Positions 52,163-52,171 of a stretch of DNA of 52,171 nt are shown piece by piece (position 1 is the stretch's first letter; each line of letters starts with the position of its first letter). Source of the stretch: an uncultured Pseudomonadota bacterium (GTDB lineage Bacteria; Pseudomonadota; Gammaproteobacteria; Methylococcales; Methylomonadaceae); contig CAIXED010000007.1 of the NCBI GenBank assembly GCA_903918375.1, positions 1-52,171 of the forward strand, in the 5' to 3' direction. A model generated the notes under the pieces. It was not told the DNA's origin, searched no databases, and was given only the letters and a program-made list of their open reading frames with translations. A program made the position numbers and the translations under genes.

Positions 52163-52171
52163 ATGCCCATC
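52163..52171 (+). CDS. Start of the next gene, possibly folK
   Basis: ATGCCCATC begins 3 bp after folB and runs off the window end. HPPK (folK) often follows folB, but three codons cannot prove it. Confidence 0.3.

Noticed and set aside
1-52171. CRISPR array, prophage or insertion sequence
   Set aside because: No regularly spaced direct repeats, phage genes or transposase genes were seen anywhere in the window.

Overview
The window reads as chromosomal DNA of a gammaproteobacterium of moderate G+C. Gene orders such as rpsU-yqeY-dnaG-rpoD diverging from tsaD, dusB-fis-purH-purD, and cobTSC with bluB support this. Together with CO2/bicarbonate uptake genes and a probable GlcNAc3N-type lipid A route, the content would fit a methanotroph or sulfur-oxidizer-like lineage such as Methylococcales. 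That placement is inference: no methane or sulfur oxidation marker gene is present here. All coordinates were read by eye from the sequence, and no database search was run.

Layout. 0-1.2 kb: a nested inverted repeat, a DUF4242 gene and a TetR repressor gene that carry the same operator-like box. 1.2-9.1 kb: a cobalamin block. A cobalamin riboswitch drives btuB and a BtuM-like S-component gene leftward, while cobT-cobS-cobC-bluB runs rightward and meets cobU-cobQ head on. Together they import corrinoids, make 5,6-dimethylbenzimidazole, activate it and attach it to the nucleotide loop; the corrin ring genes are not here. 9.1-12.4 kb: lpxB preceded by an aminotransferase and a sugar-nucleotide dehydrogenase that look like GnnB and GnnA, implying a lipid A with 2,3-diamino glucosamine. 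12.5-18.5 kb: purine (purH, purD), Fis and tRNA modification (dusB) genes plus three small membrane or tail-rich proteins of unknown function.

18.6-30.8 kb: a probable inorganic carbon and sodium island. It holds a SulP transporter, an OprB-like porin, a KdpE-like regulator with a short KdpD-like kinase, an NhaD antiporter, and the divergent DabA-DabB CO2/bicarbonate accumulation pair. The same 16-bp dyad lies in the two longest intergenic regions of this island. 30.9-39.2 kb: a complete high-affinity potassium system, with an extra 28-residue membrane peptide, then kdpF, kdpA, kdpB, kdpC and full-length kdpD and kdpE. A KdpE-box-like operator and promoter lie upstream. 39.2-40.1 kb: a small SRPBCC plus DCC protein pair.

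40.1-41.4 kb: the most foreign-looking part, an AT-rich gene for a Cys/His-rich protein of unknown function preceded by an integron attC-like site. 41.4-45.7 kb: a small membrane protein, a ferrochelatase with an internal four-cysteine segment, ahcY, metK and a tRNA with anticodon CAU. 45.7-52.2 kb: the macromolecular synthesis operon (rpsU, yqeY, dnaG, rpoD), tsaD, plsY, folB and the first codons of the next gene.

Most of the window is conserved housekeeping sequence. The points most worth following are the GnnA/GnnB/LpxB cluster, the carbon/sodium island with its shared dyad and truncated KdpD-like sensor, the BtuM-like Cys79 protein under the riboswitch, the four-Cys ferrochelatase, and the attC-like solitary cassette.
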